A DNA stretch of 64,000 nucleotides from Marinoscillum sp. MHG1-6. Lineage in GTDB: Bacteria; Bacteroidota; Bacteroidia; Cytophagales; Cyclobacteriaceae. Made by a program: the position numbers and the translations under genes. The stretch is from assembly GCF_024714475.1 (NCBI RefSeq), contig NZ_JAMZMI010000005.1, forward strand, positions 1 through 64,000, written 5' to 3'. Shown here piece after piece: positions 32,552 through 42,675 of this stretch (its first letter is position 1; each line of letters starts with the position of its first letter). The notes below the pieces were generated by a model that ran no database searches, had not been told where the DNA came from, and saw only the letters and a program-made list of their open reading frames with translations.

Positions 32552-33706
32552 TTAATATCTTAAAGCCCAAACATCCGGGCCAAACTCGGCTTGATAGGTT
32601 CCGAGGTTATCTCTTGCGTCACCAAAAGTATCAAACTCAGCAATTGCCACACGATAAAATCGATGCTCTTTGAAAGGTGGGATCACATAAGGGCTTTTAC
32701 CTTGTCCGGACAGTTCATTTGCAAAGTCATCAGCCATATCACCATCAAAGAAACTTCCAACCACAACATAAGATTTTCCTGTTTGGCTTGAAAGCTTAGT
32801 GATTTCTCCGGCAGCTACAGCATTGGCAGTTGCCGCTGGTTTACTTACAGGCTTGCTTTCCGGTTTAACCTCTTTTTTAGGTTCCTCCTTTGCAGGAGGC
32901 ACTTCAGAAGTAGTCTCTTCCCCTCCTTCAGCTCCAGCCACAACTTCAGTTTCAGCCTTGGCCGCTTCCTCTTCTTTCTTTACTGGCTCCTCTTTTGGCT
33001 CTTCTTTCTTAGCAACTGGCTTAGAAGAAAGATTTCCAGAGTCATATAATATGTAGAATACAGCACCAACAATTAAAAAAAGTAACGTTCCAATGACAAC
33101 TGTCCTTGTGAAATTACCTTTTTTAGGAGCTTCCTCTGCTCCATAAGAAGAGGTTGCTGTAAAATCATCTGTTTCCTGCTCAACAAACTCATCCTTCGGT
33201 TCATCGATACCGGCATAAAAATCATCCTCCTCACCTGATACAGTAGTCTCTTCGTCGTCGGCTCCGAAAACAGAACCTCCTACCTCATCAGCTTGTGGCT
33301 CCTCTGCTGGTTCACTTTCACCCAGGTCTGCCCCGAAATCCTCAAATGACTCCTCTTCATAAAAGGATTCATCAAAGTTCCCGGATTTCATTTCATCTTC
33401 TAACTCTGACTCCAACTCCTTCTCCCAATCCTCATCGAGCCCAATATCATCAGAGGCTTCAAAAGATTCGCCCTCATCCACAGCTTCGATTTCCTCATCT
33501 GCTGTAGGCTCGGGCGCTTCTTCTTCCGTTGATTCTTCTTCTTCGATATCAGAAAATGCTTCCTCTGGATCTATATCCAGCTCCTCATCTGCTTCTTCTT
33601 CTAATTCGTCGTAGTCAAGATCTGGTAAACCGAAATCATCATCATCATCAAATTGATTCTTCTTTTCTTCTTCCGGATCCTCGTTTTTATCTTTCTTGTT
33701 GGCCAT
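32552..33706 (-). CDS. Acidic membrane protein with C-terminal SPOR domain
   Basis: 384 residues from the ATG at 33706 (MANKKDKNE); the frame extends 16 codons further but that part is not family-like. The first ~200 residues are cytoplasmic and strikingly acidic (many Glu/Asp runs). One membrane helix (TVVIGTLLFLIVGAVFYILY) is followed by a Lys/Glu/Pro linker and a SPOR domain (~305-384: KSYVVVGSFFDGDMADDFANEL, RFYRVAIAEFDTFGDARDNL). SPOR domains bind denuded septal peptidoglycan, so the protein should localise to the division site. The long acidic N-terminus is the odd feature and may bind a basic division partner. Confidence 0.82.
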   Translation of the reverse strand: MANKKDKNEDPEEEKKNQFDDDDDFGLPDLDYDELEEEADEELDIDPEEAFSDIEEEESTEEEAPEPTADEEIEAVDEGESFEASDDIGLDEDWEKELESELEDEMKSGNFDESFYEEESFEDFGADLGESEPAEEPQADEVGGSVFGADDEETTVSGEEDDFYAGIDEPKDEFVEQETDDFTATSSYGAEEAPKKGNFTRTVVIGTLLFLIVGAVFYILYDSGNLSSKPVAKKEEPKEEPVKKEEEAAKAETEVVAGAEGGEETTSEVPPAKEEPKKEVKPESKPVSKPAATANAVAAGEITKLSSQTGKSYVVVGSFFDGDMADDFANELSGQGKSPYVIPPFKEHRFYRVAIAEFDTFGDARDNLGTYQAEFGPDVWALRY

Positions 33707-33788
33707 TCGATTAGAGTTAGTATAAACCAATTTAACAAAATCTTCAAAAATCAAAAACTTGAAGACTTGCCTCCTGCGAATATGGGGA

Positions 33789-35486
33789 CTAAAAATGGAA
33801 AATAAAACCGATTTTAACAGTCATACCTCTCGATGGGTAATTTGCGTACCTCATATAACGCTGATTAAAGATGTTGTTTAAAGTAAAGAAAGCATCTACC
33901 TGATCTACAATATCATATTTCAAGTCCAATCCCATATCAACGATTGGATCCAATTTAACAAACGATGAAGCCAGTACCGGGTCGTTGTTCAAGTTGGTAT
34001 AAGGTGCCTTAATCCCGGCAAGAGATGTGATTCTCATTTTTGCTGTCAGCCCTTTTACAAAAGTATTTTCCACCCCAAACTCAATTTTTCTATGTGGCAT
34101 GAACCAGGCTATTGGCTCGGAATCTTTATCATATCCATAGAGCGCGATCGACAAGGATACCGAGGTATGACCATAGAGACTGTAAACCCCCTTTCCTCCC
34201 ATTTCAAATCTTCCAAAATTCGGATCGAAAACCGCGGTGAATCTGGAAGTATCATTTTTTGAATGTTTGAAAAGTAATTGGTGCTTTACAACCTCGTAGC
34301 CAATGAAACCCTGAACCCAAAACTGATCCAATACCTGAATATTTACTTTACCCGAAATATCCAGAGGTACATTCGTGTTGATCAGGGCCAACGAATCCTC
34401 AAGGTACCGATTTTGGTCATAAACGGAGCCTAAAGTATTGGTCATCAAGTCCCCTCTCACCTCTCCGATTACGGTAATTTGGTCATTAACATCAAATTGA
34501 GCCATTAAATCCGGATAGAAGTAAGAATTAGAAGCCGAATCCTTTGAGAAACCAAATCCTACACCCAATTCCGTTTTCAGGATTCCAAAGTCTTTAGTTA
34601 CGCCCGGTCGGATCAATATCGCTGACCGCCTGAAGCTCTCTCCACTTTTATAATTGGCAAAAGAGGAATTGGCCTTAACCCCAAAAGAAAGATCATTCTC
34701 AAATTCATAAGAGATCTTGCCATCAAGAGAAAATTCATTGTCGGCGTTAAAGGAATTACTACCCTTAATTCTCATTCCATATCGGCTAAGGGAGGGTGTG
34801 ACAGCAGCATTGAATCCCTTATCGCTTATAGTTTCAACCGTAGTCCCTATTCTGAATTCCTGAAAAAGCGCTATGTCCTGATAATACCGATCAACCAGTG
34901 CAGTCGGGGAAAGCTCATAAGCCTCATGGTCATATCCATAATAGTAGAAACCTTCTCGCTCATAATTTAAAATTGGAGACAGTTTCAAATACCTTGTAAT
35001 GTAGTCCCCATCCAGTTTGAATTGATTTTGAGCAAACGCACTTGACTTACCTCTGACAGGTCCTTTTGCAAAGCTTTCATGTCGAAACCAGAAACCGATA
35101 TTATTTCTGCGATCAGCTATTCCTGCATAAGCTTCCAGCAGGGGCGACAAGTAATTTCCAAAGCCTACCTTTACATAATTATTAAAGAAGTCTTCCTCAG
35201 ACCGAAAGACCACCGGTTTCGGCTCAAACTTTGGTTTGAAAGTCTCACTTTTATAAGAGGGCTCGTTGACATCAAAATCGACCTGCTCGGTACCGTTTTT
35301 TTCTAATGGTGTCACCTGGCTTCGTTCATATAGTCGGTTGGCCTTTGGTAATTCCAGTGGTTTATCTTTTTCAATAATCACCTGGACATCCTCGATTTCA
35401 CCCTGAGCATCGGTCTGGTCCTGTGCGATTACCTCTCCAACCAAAAAACCTGTCAATAAGAAAAAAGCTATTTGAATAATTCTCAT
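33789..35486 (-). CDS. Outer-membrane beta-barrel, TonB-receptor-like without plug
   Basis: 565 residues from the ATG at 35486, one base after the stop of the TPR gene; a longer frame to 35531 overlaps that gene and is less likely. Signal peptide IIQIAFFLLTGFLVGEVIAQ. A polar segment (~20-90) precedes a long series of barrel strands ending in GMTVKIGFIFHF. The last ~50 residues (DLKYDIVDQVDAFFTLNNIFNQRYMRYANYP) strongly resemble the ends of TonB-dependent receptors, yet no plug is visible. Its tight coupling to a giant TPR protein suggests an envelope complex. The substrate is unknown. Confidence 0.72.
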   Translation of the reverse strand: MRIIQIAFFLLTGFLVGEVIAQDQTDAQGEIEDVQVIIEKDKPLELPKANRLYERSQVTPLEKNGTEQVDFDVNEPSYKSETFKPKFEPKPVVFRSEEDFFNNYVKVGFGNYLSPLLEAYAGIADRRNNIGFWFRHESFAKGPVRGKSSAFAQNQFKLDGDYITRYLKLSPILNYEREGFYYYGYDHEAYELSPTALVDRYYQDIALFQEFRIGTTVETISDKGFNAAVTPSLSRYGMRIKGSNSFNADNEFSLDGKISYEFENDLSFGVKANSSFANYKSGESFRRSAILIRPGVTKDFGILKTELGVGFGFSKDSASNSYFYPDLMAQFDVNDQITVIGEVRGDLMTNTLGSVYDQNRYLEDSLALINTNVPLDISGKVNIQVLDQFWVQGFIGYEVVKHQLLFKHSKNDTSRFTAVFDPNFGRFEMGGKGVYSLYGHTSVSLSIALYGYDKDSEPIAWFMPHRKIEFGVENTFVKGLTAKMRITSLAGIKAPYTNLNNDPVLASSFVKLDPIVDMGLDLKYDIVDQVDAFFTLNNIFNQRYMRYANYPSRGMTVKIGFIFHF

Positions 35487-35487
35487 C

Positions 35488-38400
35488 TTACCTGGCATTT
35501 GGGTTAACAGTTTCAACAGAATCTTTCTCAATCACTTCATCTTCCGACATCTCAATTTGTCTAAGCTTCTTTTTCGCCTCCTGGACGATTCTTTCATCCT
35601 GAGCATTTTCAATAATGGAATTAAGGGTTGCTTTGGCCTGTAGCAACTCATCAGTGGCAATGTAATTATCAGCGATGAGTAAAAAGGATCTACCGATCCA
35701 CTCCGGGTAAGACCCATAATTCTTGTTCAGGTCAAACAAAGTCTCCAGGGAAGGCCCGTACTGTTTCTTTTGATAATAGGCTTTTGCCACATAATACTTC
35801 GCCTCAGCGCTAGTAGCATCTATTGGACCATTCAGTACCTTAATAAACTCATCCGTACTAAGAGAATATTCACCTTGAAAGAAAAGAGCTTTCCCTTTGG
35901 TCAAATAGACCCCTTCTGCTACTCCTGGAGGTAACCAGTCGGCATTTAGAATCAGATCAGCATAATACACCACACTATCAAGGTTGTTTTTTGCAAAATG
36001 CATTTTCATTAATCCTTCACGAGCCAGGAATACTTCCTTTCGATTAGAGGATATGGACAACAATTGTTGGTAGTTCTTTGCCGCTTCATCCAGATCACCC
36101 AATATCAGAAGTGACTTGCCGCGTTTATCCAGGCACCTGGATCTGTAGGAATTGTTTGTGGAAGTCAGCTTTGAAAATTCCTTCGCGGCATTGCTCCAAT
36201 CTTCAATTCGATAGTAACTATCTGCAAGGAAGTATTGGGCATCAACCTGAAAACTGCTCGTAGCGTACTTATTTAAAAAGGACTTAAAAGAGATGATTGC
36301 TCCGGGATAGTCCTGGGCATAATACTTGGTCTTGGAACCCTCAAAAGTCAGCACCTCCAGACTGCTATCATCCGGATTGGCCTGTTCGTATTCACTCATG
36401 TACTGATCGAGGCCAGGAGTGGATAAACCTCGTTTATTCAGTTCCTGAAAACCGAGCAAAGCATCATTCGCTACCTGGTGGCTGATATGATGATCCAAAA
36501 TCCACCGGTAATCACTCAGCGCTGCTTCATTTTGATTGAGATTGAGATAACATAATGCCCTTTTGTTATATGCAAAAGGAATCAAAGAGCTCTCAGGAAA
36601 TCCTCCGATCAGACGATCAAGTTCCCCAACTGCATTACTAAATTTCGCTTCTGTGATGTAGGTTTCGGCTGACTGGAAGATGGCGTTATCCTTGTATTCC
36701 GACTTCCCTGAAAAATTGATTACTGATCTGAAAGACTGTCTCGCTTTGTCGTAGTCAGCATTCAGCGCATAGGTCAATCCTAGTTGATAATTGATATAAT
36801 CTTTGGTGACTCTTGTATCATTCAGTAGTCCCTGATAATTTCTAATTGCCTGAGAATAATCCTTTTGAACGAAATAACAATCAGCCAGCCTTAGTTTAGC
36901 ATCAGCATAAAACTTATGATCTGAAGGAATCACCTGAACAAAGGACTTGAAATAGTTCGTGGCTTCAGCGTACTTCTTTTCATTATACGCCAAATAACCC
37001 AGTCCGTAGGTAGATAGTATGGACCATTTTGAACCTGACCCCAGCCCCCTACAATTTACGTATGCCTGTTTGGCTCCTGCGATATCTCCAACCATGGATT
37101 TTGCCTCTCCATTTAGGTAATATGCTTGAAGAGTGATCTCAGGATTGACTTTAAATGACAACGATTTATTAAAGAAAGATATGGCATTGGAAAAGTCCGA
37201 GTCATTGAAGAGTTGCTGCCCTTTTAGCAGGCAAATTCTTTGGTACGACTCCATGATGATCGGTGATCGCTTGCCCAGGCCTTCGATATAACTAAGGGCC
37301 CTGTCATAATCCGAAGTATGCAGATAAGCCTGTGTCAGAATTTCAGCACTTTCGATAGACCACGGACTATTCGGATAGGTGGCATTGAAATTCTGTAACG
37401 CCATTATTGCATCTGAATACTGCCCTGTGGTATAACCGATCTTTCCAACCAGGAATGTCGATTCTTCAACTAATTTGGGATCACCACCTTCTATTCCCTT
37501 CACGGTCTGAAAGGCGCTGAGTGCGTATTTATAATTACCACGCTTAACATAAAGCTGGCCCAGGTAATAGCTACTTGCCTGTCCTAAACCATCCTCGTTT
37601 AGCGCTGCCAACTTAAAGGCATCTATTGCCTGTTGATCCTTTTGTGTTTTATAATAACTGTAACCCAGTTTAAAATAACCGTCAACATCCATCTTATTGG
37701 ATGAGAGCTCCAGATGCTTTTGTAAATATTTAGCAGCACCAGAGTATTCCTTTTTTAGATAATAGGCCTCACCCATCAGACGGTAGAGTGTTTTGTTAAG
37801 GTCTGTGGGCTTATCCGACAACTTTGGAGCGGCATACCTGATCAATTCGTCATATTGTCCGGTCTGGAAATAGATATTGGCAATCAGCTCCTGAACCAGA
37901 GGCCAGTCACTTTTATCCGCCCCTTCCAGAACGTTCAGAGCAGCCTCGTAATCCCCTTCATTTGAATAGATCAGTCCGGAATAATAAACCGCTTCTTCGT
38001 AGTAATCTTTCTGATAATAAGTGACTTGTGTGAAATCCTTAACAGCTTGCTTGTTATTACCAAGTTGCATTTGAGCATACCCTCTCTTGAAGGTCATTTC
38101 TAATAACTCCGATGTGGATAGCAAGTCCGTTGATACACGTGCATAATGTAAGGCCGCCTGCTTGTACTCCTCTTTTGCGAATTCAATATTTCCTAGCTGC
38201 AGATTAGCCTCGGAACTTAAAGGATGATTCCTATTGCTTTCAGCAAAGTCCTTCAAAGCCTTGCCTCCCGCGGATTCACCTTCTTTCAGGTTGGCCATGG
38301 CCAGGTAGAAATTCGCCTCCGGTTTTATTTGATTTTCATTACCGAGAGTTACGTACTCTTTTAGCAAAAGAACAGCCGTCTTATAGGAGCCCTCTTCATA

Positions 38401-38544
38401 CGCAGCTAACCCATTTTGATATAGGTCATCACCCGCCTGCTCTCGAATAAGCGATTGAGATTGAACAGAAATCACCTGAAAGGCAAAAAGGATGCAGCAT
38501 CCTAAAACTCTTAACATACACTCTGTTACTTTGACTTGTTGCAT
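35488..38544 (-). CDS. Exported giant tetratricopeptide repeat protein
   Basis: 1018 residues. An ATG at 38517 is an alternative start; the signal is MLRVLGCCILFAFQVISVQSQ. Nearly the whole protein is TPR units, more than twenty, many ending A-x-x-Y-Y-L (for example YEAALNVLEGADK, YLKKEYSGAAKYLQKHLE, YAEATNYFKSFVQVIPSDH, YSQAIRNYQGLLNDT). It would be a large periplasmic scaffold. Long TPR proteins of this type, related to BamD/YbgF or SprE/PorW-like groups, are common in Bacteroidota, but I cannot assign a specific one. It is coupled to the barrel gene that follows by one base. Confidence 0.82.
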   Translation of the reverse strand: MQQVKVTECMLRVLGCCILFAFQVISVQSQSLIREQAGDDLYQNGLAAYEEGSYKTAVLLLKEYVTLGNENQIKPEANFYLAMANLKEGESAGGKALKDFAESNRNHPLSSEANLQLGNIEFAKEEYKQAALHYARVSTDLLSTSELLEMTFKRGYAQMQLGNNKQAVKDFTQVTYYQKDYYEEAVYYSGLIYSNEGDYEAALNVLEGADKSDWPLVQELIANIYFQTGQYDELIRYAAPKLSDKPTDLNKTLYRLMGEAYYLKKEYSGAAKYLQKHLELSSNKMDVDGYFKLGYSYYKTQKDQQAIDAFKLAALNEDGLGQASSYYLGQLYVKRGNYKYALSAFQTVKGIEGGDPKLVEESTFLVGKIGYTTGQYSDAIMALQNFNATYPNSPWSIESAEILTQAYLHTSDYDRALSYIEGLGKRSPIIMESYQRICLLKGQQLFNDSDFSNAISFFNKSLSFKVNPEITLQAYYLNGEAKSMVGDIAGAKQAYVNCRGLGSGSKWSILSTYGLGYLAYNEKKYAEATNYFKSFVQVIPSDHKFYADAKLRLADCYFVQKDYSQAIRNYQGLLNDTRVTKDYINYQLGLTYALNADYDKARQSFRSVINFSGKSEYKDNAIFQSAETYITEAKFSNAVGELDRLIGGFPESSLIPFAYNKRALCYLNLNQNEAALSDYRWILDHHISHQVANDALLGFQELNKRGLSTPGLDQYMSEYEQANPDDSSLEVLTFEGSKTKYYAQDYPGAIISFKSFLNKYATSSFQVDAQYFLADSYYRIEDWSNAAKEFSKLTSTNNSYRSRCLDKRGKSLLILGDLDEAAKNYQQLLSISSNRKEVFLAREGLMKMHFAKNNLDSVVYYADLILNADWLPPGVAEGVYLTKGKALFFQGEYSLSTDEFIKVLNGPIDATSAEAKYYVAKAYYQKKQYGPSLETLFDLNKNYGSYPEWIGRSFLLIADNYIATDELLQAKATLNSIIENAQDERIVQEAKKKLRQIEMSEDEVIEKDSVETVNPNAR

Positions 38545-38569
38545 GAACGATGAAACAGCAGAAAAGATT

Positions 38570-39589
38570 TTAATGAAGCAGGTTAAACATTAACTCAATC
38601 AAAATATCTCCCTCCTTCATGGAAGCTGAACCGATACCCTTAGATTGAAGATCCGCCTTATGAATAGCCTGGATATTTTTTACGACGGTTGGTAATGGAA
38701 AATTCCGTGCTGCCTGCAAATATTCCCCCGCAAAAAATGGATTCACCCCAATAAGCCTTGCCGCTTCATTTTTATCTCTGGCACCATTCTGATGCAGGAT
38801 TAACAGCTTAACAAAGTACTGATAAAGGTTTGAGATGATTAAAACCAGCGGATTAGCAGATGGGTTAGCAGCAAAGAATTTAACTATCTGATAGGCCTTC
38901 GTTTCATTTCTAAGTGATAAGGCTTTCTGCAGTTCGAAAACGTTGTAATCCTTACTGATACCTACAAACTTCTGCACTGCAGCATCGTCGATTGGTTCGC
39001 CATCCTTTACATTCAAACTGAGCTTATCTATTTCGTTAGCTAAACGCTGAAGGTTGTTACCAATATTTTCACACAAGATCATCACGGCCTTATCCGTCAC
39101 CTTAGCACTCTTCGCACCTGCATAGGCCTGCACCCATGCGGGCAATTGATTATCGTAAATTTTCTTGGAATCAATAAAGACCGCTTGCTTGGCCAACACC
39201 TTCGCCACTTTCGTTCTCTTGTCCAGCGACTTATATTTATGAGCAAGCACCAGGATGGTTGATGGTAGCGGATTCTCCAAATAGGCCATTAGCAGGTTTT
39301 GAGTATCCTCTTTTTTCCAATCTTTGATCTCCTGTGCTTCTTTGATGATCACAACCTGTCGCTCACCCATCATCGGGTACTTTCTTGCAACGTTGAGGAC
39401 ATCCGTGAAGCTCACTTCTTTACCATAAAGCACATATTGATTAAATCCTTTCTGGGACTCATCGAGGGCATTTTCCTCAATATTCTCTACAATGTTATCG
39501 ATGAAAAAAGGTTCATCTCCCTGAAGGAAATAGATAGGAGCATATACGCCTTTTTGAAGGTCTTTGATGACCTCATTGTACTCTGCCAT
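38570..39589 (-). CDS. holA: DNA polymerase III subunit delta
   Basis: 339 residues. HolA is the clamp-loader subunit that opens the beta clamp. The N-terminal part reads PIYFLQGDEPFFIDNIVENI, with the F-x-x-G-x-x-xF opening typical of HolA, then YPMMGERQVVIIKEAQE and SKKIYDNQLPAWVQ; the C-terminal collar (PLVLIISNLYQYFVKLLIL) is intact. It is divergent from tyrS, with a 150-base intergenic region carrying a promoter for tyrS. Confidence 0.93.
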   Translation of the reverse strand: MAEYNEVIKDLQKGVYAPIYFLQGDEPFFIDNIVENIEENALDESQKGFNQYVLYGKEVSFTDVLNVARKYPMMGERQVVIIKEAQEIKDWKKEDTQNLLMAYLENPLPSTILVLAHKYKSLDKRTKVAKVLAKQAVFIDSKKIYDNQLPAWVQAYAGAKSAKVTDKAVMILCENIGNNLQRLANEIDKLSLNVKDGEPIDDAAVQKFVGISKDYNVFELQKALSLRNETKAYQIVKFFAANPSANPLVLIISNLYQYFVKLLILHQNGARDKNEAARLIGVNPFFAGEYLQAARNFPLPTVVKNIQAIHKADLQSKGIGSASMKEGDILIELMFNLLH

Positions 39590-39707
39590 GCAACAAAAAT
39601 ATACGAAAGTTTGTATCCATTGCAGGATAAGAAATCAAACCGGTCAACTATCCACTTCTGCGACACACAAAATTTAAAATAAGGCCTTTCTTTTCTGTCA
39701 AGGCTTC

Positions 39708-39715
39708 TATTTTTG
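39708..39715 (+). promoter_or_regulatory. Bacteroidota-type -7 promoter element for tyrS
   Basis: TATTTTTG at 39708-39715 is an exact match to the TAnnTTTG consensus of primary sigma-factor promoters in Bacteroidota. It lies 24 bases before the tyrS ATG, giving a short leader. A TTTC at 39687-39690 is at about the right distance for a weak -33 element. Confidence 0.5.
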
Positions 39716-39739
39716 CGCATCAAATACAAACAGAGACTG

Positions 39740-41038
39740 ATGAAAGATTTTGTAGCGGAACTGAAATGGAGAGGCATGATTCACGATGTAATGCCTGGAA
39801 CAGATGAGCACCTGATGGAAAGCATGCGTGCTGCCTATGTGGGTATCGATCCTACTGCAGACTCTTTACATATCGGTCACCTGGTGAGCGTGATGATGTT
39901 AAAGCATTTTCAGGAATGCGGACATAAGCCTTATGCCCTCGTTGGGGGTGCTACGGGTATGATTGGAGACCCTTCAGGAAAATCCAATGAGCGTAACCTT
40001 CTTGACGAAGCTACTTTGAGACATAATCAGGATGCTCTTAAAGAGCAGCTTTCAAGGTTTCTTGATTTTGATTCTGATGCTCCCAATGCTGCCAAGCTGG
40101 TCAATAACTATGACTGGATGAAGGAGTTCTCATTCCTTTCCTTCATCAGAGATGTGGGTAAGCATATCACAGTCAACTACATGATGGCCAAAGACTCTGT
40201 AAAAAAGCGTCTCTCGTCTGAATCTGCTGAGGGAATGAGTTTTACAGAATTCACTTACCAGCTAGTACAAGGTTATGACTTCCTTCATTTATACCAGGAA
40301 GCTGATTGTACGCTACAGATGGGTGGAAGTGACCAGTGGGGAAATATTACCACCGGAACTGAACTGATCAGAAGAATTGGTGGTGGTAAAGCTTTCGCAC
40401 TGACTTGTCCGCTCATCACTAAGGCTGACGGAACCAAATTCGGAAAAACAGAAGGCGGCAATGTATGGCTGGATGCCGAAAGAACATCACCATACCAGTT
40501 TTATCAGTACTGGCTCAACACCTCTGATGAGGATGCAGAGAAATACATCAAAATCTTCACCTTTCTGAAACAGGATGAAATTGAAGGTCTAATTGCTGAA
40601 CACAGAGAGGCACCTCATGCCCGTGCGCTTCAAAGGAGATTAGCGGAAGAGATAACAATAATGGTCCACTCTAAAGAGGATCTTGACATGGCAATGAAAG
40701 CCTCTGATATCCTGTTTGGGAAATCTACTACAGAAGACCTTGCTGCAATTAATGAAAAGACCTTGCTGCAAGTATTTGAAGGTGTTCCTCAGGTGGAAAT
40801 CAGTAAATCTACTTTGAATGCGGTTACTAACGTCACAGATCTACTAAGTGAGGTGACTGAAGGCATCATTTTTCCTTCAAAAGGTGAGGCAAGGAAAATG
40901 ATAAAAGGTGGCGGAGTAAGCATTAATAAAGGAAAAATAACTGATCCTAATGCGGAGGTGGCGTTTGACCTGTTGCAGGACAAATATCTTCTGGCGCAAA
41001 AAGGAAAGAAGAACTACTACCTGATTAAAGTCAATTAA
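39740..41038 (+). CDS. tyrS: Tyrosyl-tRNA synthetase
   Basis: 432 residues from the ATG at 39740 ([13 protein letters not shown]); an in-frame ATG at 39713 overlaps the promoter. TyrS charges tRNA-Tyr. Class I signatures: HIGH in [10 protein letters not shown] (~46-49) and the KMSKS-equivalent KFGKT at 233-237. The tyrosine-binding segment [23 protein letters not shown] is present, and an S4 RNA-binding domain forms the C-terminus (~365-432: [21 protein letters not shown]). The stop is 7 bases from the convergent gene at 41046. Confidence 0.97.
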   Translation: MKDFVAELKWRGMIHDVMPGTDEHLMESMRAAYVGIDPTADSLHIGHLVSVMMLKHFQECGHKPYALVGGATGMIGDPSGKSNERNLLDEATLRHNQDALKEQLSRFLDFDSDAPNAAKLVNNYDWMKEFSFLSFIRDVGKHITVNYMMAKDSVKKRLSSESAEGMSFTEFTYQLVQGYDFLHLYQEADCTLQMGGSDQWGNITTGTELIRRIGGGKAFALTCPLITKADGTKFGKTEGGNVWLDAERTSPYQFYQYWLNTSDEDAEKYIKIFTFLKQDEIEGLIAEHREAPHARALQRRLAEEITIMVHSKEDLDMAMKASDILFGKSTTEDLAAINEKTLLQVFEGVPQVEISKSTLNAVTNVTDLLSEVTEGIIFPSKGEARKMIKGGGVSINKGKITDPNAEVAFDLLQDKYLLAQKGKKNYYLIKVN

Positions 41039-41045
41039 TCAGGGA

Positions 41046-42074
41046 TCACCTAACACTGATTCCGAAGGTGGCAGTGGTAACCTGGTAATCCTGCACCGTG
41101 TGGGCAACGCTCAGGGTGAATACAGCTAATTTTAATGTCAAACCGGCTGTGAAGTTCAGGCTGCTATTACCGTTTTTTAGATCTATTGGGTCTTCCGGAA
41201 TTGGATCGTACTGACTATCCACCGGATAGGATCCGAGTATCTGTATGCGTGAACCGGATCTGGAGTATCCAAAACCACCAAATACAGTCAGTACCTCCAC
41301 ATATTTTTTCGATGCGATCATCTGTAGATTAATCCCATTCATTTTGAATTCCCCACGATTATCTTCTGTTCCCTCCTGATTGTAACTCAGATCCGTACTC
41401 GCGGTCAACCCATTGAAAGCTCCCAGCACCGCAAAGCTGATATCATATACTCTCAACCTGCGAAACCATTGTCCAATATCGTGCTGAATGCCCAGGCCAA
41501 ACATCGAAACGGAGGTTTCATTAGAAAAATGGAGTTTTGGCAAATACCTAAACTTAAGATCCGTACCTCTAAAAACACCCAACCCTAGTTGTACCATTGG
41601 AAGGGGAACTGCATCCACCCCAATCTCTCTTTTAAGGTTGATCATTCCCGGTGGTGACGTGATCCTGGCAAGTACTTCATCATTTTGGTCCTTTATGGTT
41701 AACTCAGGTCTTTCATTTTTACTCTGGGGCCCGAAAATCGATGATAATTTCTCATTTTGTCCTGATGAGGTCGTAAGCTTACGGTACTCACTATTTTTAA
41801 ATAAAAAGGTCTTTTCTGCTCGAGGTATGAAAACTACATTCCCCATGATCGTGATGTCAAAGCCAAGGGGTTGATGAGCTTCTGCGGTATTATACCAACC
41901 GGAGGTAAATCCAAAGCCCACCGCCTCAAACAAAGGCCTGGTATAGTGTGAGATATATTTTTGCCCGTCTGTAGCGCCGATTTGCAAATAGGTATCTATT
42001 TCACTTTGGCCATGCACCAATTGAATAACTGACAATAAAAGGGATGCGATGATTAAAGATTTGATTGTTTTCAT
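41046..42074 (-). CDS. DUF6588-type outer-membrane protein
   Basis: 342 residues with a signal peptide (LIIASLLLSVIQLVHGQ). The opening SEIDTYLQIGATDGQKYISHYTRPLFEAVGFGFTSGWYNTA matches DUF6588 proteins of Bacteroidota, which begin with a short helix, a Y-x-x-P segment and a G-x-x-x-GWYNTA strand. The remainder is a predicted beta-barrel ending in TVQDYQVTTATFGISVR. Its function is unknown. It overlaps the upstream lipoprotein gene by four bases, so the pair is translationally coupled. Confidence 0.7.
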   Translation of the reverse strand: MKTIKSLIIASLLLSVIQLVHGQSEIDTYLQIGATDGQKYISHYTRPLFEAVGFGFTSGWYNTAEAHQPLGFDITIMGNVVFIPRAEKTFLFKNSEYRKLTTSSGQNEKLSSIFGPQSKNERPELTIKDQNDEVLARITSPPGMINLKREIGVDAVPLPMVQLGLGVFRGTDLKFRYLPKLHFSNETSVSMFGLGIQHDIGQWFRRLRVYDISFAVLGAFNGLTASTDLSYNQEGTEDNRGEFKMNGINLQMIASKKYVEVLTVFGGFGYSRSGSRIQILGSYPVDSQYDPIPEDPIDLKNGNSSLNFTAGLTLKLAVFTLSVAHTVQDYQVTTATFGISVR

Positions 42075-42586
42075 TCGGCATCCAGGTTTACTTCAATAGA
42101 AGTGTCGAGAAGAAGAGAAAAATCAAAATGTGAAGGCAGTGTATCGACTTCCCAAATGACACGTACTGTAAGACCTCCATACTCACTTACCTGTGCACTC
42201 AACGTATCTAAGGTCTCCTTACTTAGCTCAGCGAGTTCTTCTGATGGTGAAGAAAAGTCGAACGGAATTCTTTCAAATAATAACGTCTCAACCGTGTCAA
42301 GAAGCAGCAAACAGGTTACATTCCCCGTAGTTGATAAATTACCACTCCGCGGAGTGTAACGATAAGAAACACTATTGATTTTGTACGATTCAGCATATTT
42401 CGTGTATTCCTGCAACCCACCTTCAATGGCAAAATCAAGATCTCTGGGCTCATCTATGAAAGAGAGAAAATCCTGATCAACAGAGAAGTTGAACTCAGCT
42501 ACTTTGGAGACATCAAATTCTTTGGCTTCTTCTCCACAGGAAATACATAATAGGACGGTAGATAGAAGAGTGACCCATTTCTTCAT
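42071..42586 (-). CDS. Hypothetical lipoprotein coupled to DUF6588
   Basis: 171 residues from the ATG at 42586; the frame reaches a TTG three codons earlier. The lipobox is LLCISC (Cys16). The mature part is strand-rich (FNFSVDQDFLSF, KINSVSYRYTPRSGNL, LTVRVIWEVDTLPSHFDFSLLL) with no cysteines or known motif. It overlaps the DUF6588 gene by four bases, which suggests the two proteins work together in the outer envelope. No family recognised. Confidence 0.55.
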   Translation of the reverse strand: MKKWVTLLSTVLLCISCGEEAKEFDVSKVAEFNFSVDQDFLSFIDEPRDLDFAIEGGLQEYTKYAESYKINSVSYRYTPRSGNLSTTGNVTCLLLLDTVETLLFERIPFDFSSPSEELAELSKETLDTLSAQVSEYGGLTVRVIWEVDTLPSHFDFSLLLDTSIEVNLDAE

Positions 42587-42675
42587 ATCTTCCAATAATT
42601 TCTTTTTAAAGCTATACTAATAATATAGCACCTCAAAAGAAAGAGCTCAATGTTTTGACTATAAACTTCTAATTG

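Noticed and set aside
35487-35531. Longer start for the beta-barrel protein
   Set aside because: The extension lies inside the upstream TPR gene and does not look like a signal sequence; the ATG at 35486 directly precedes one.
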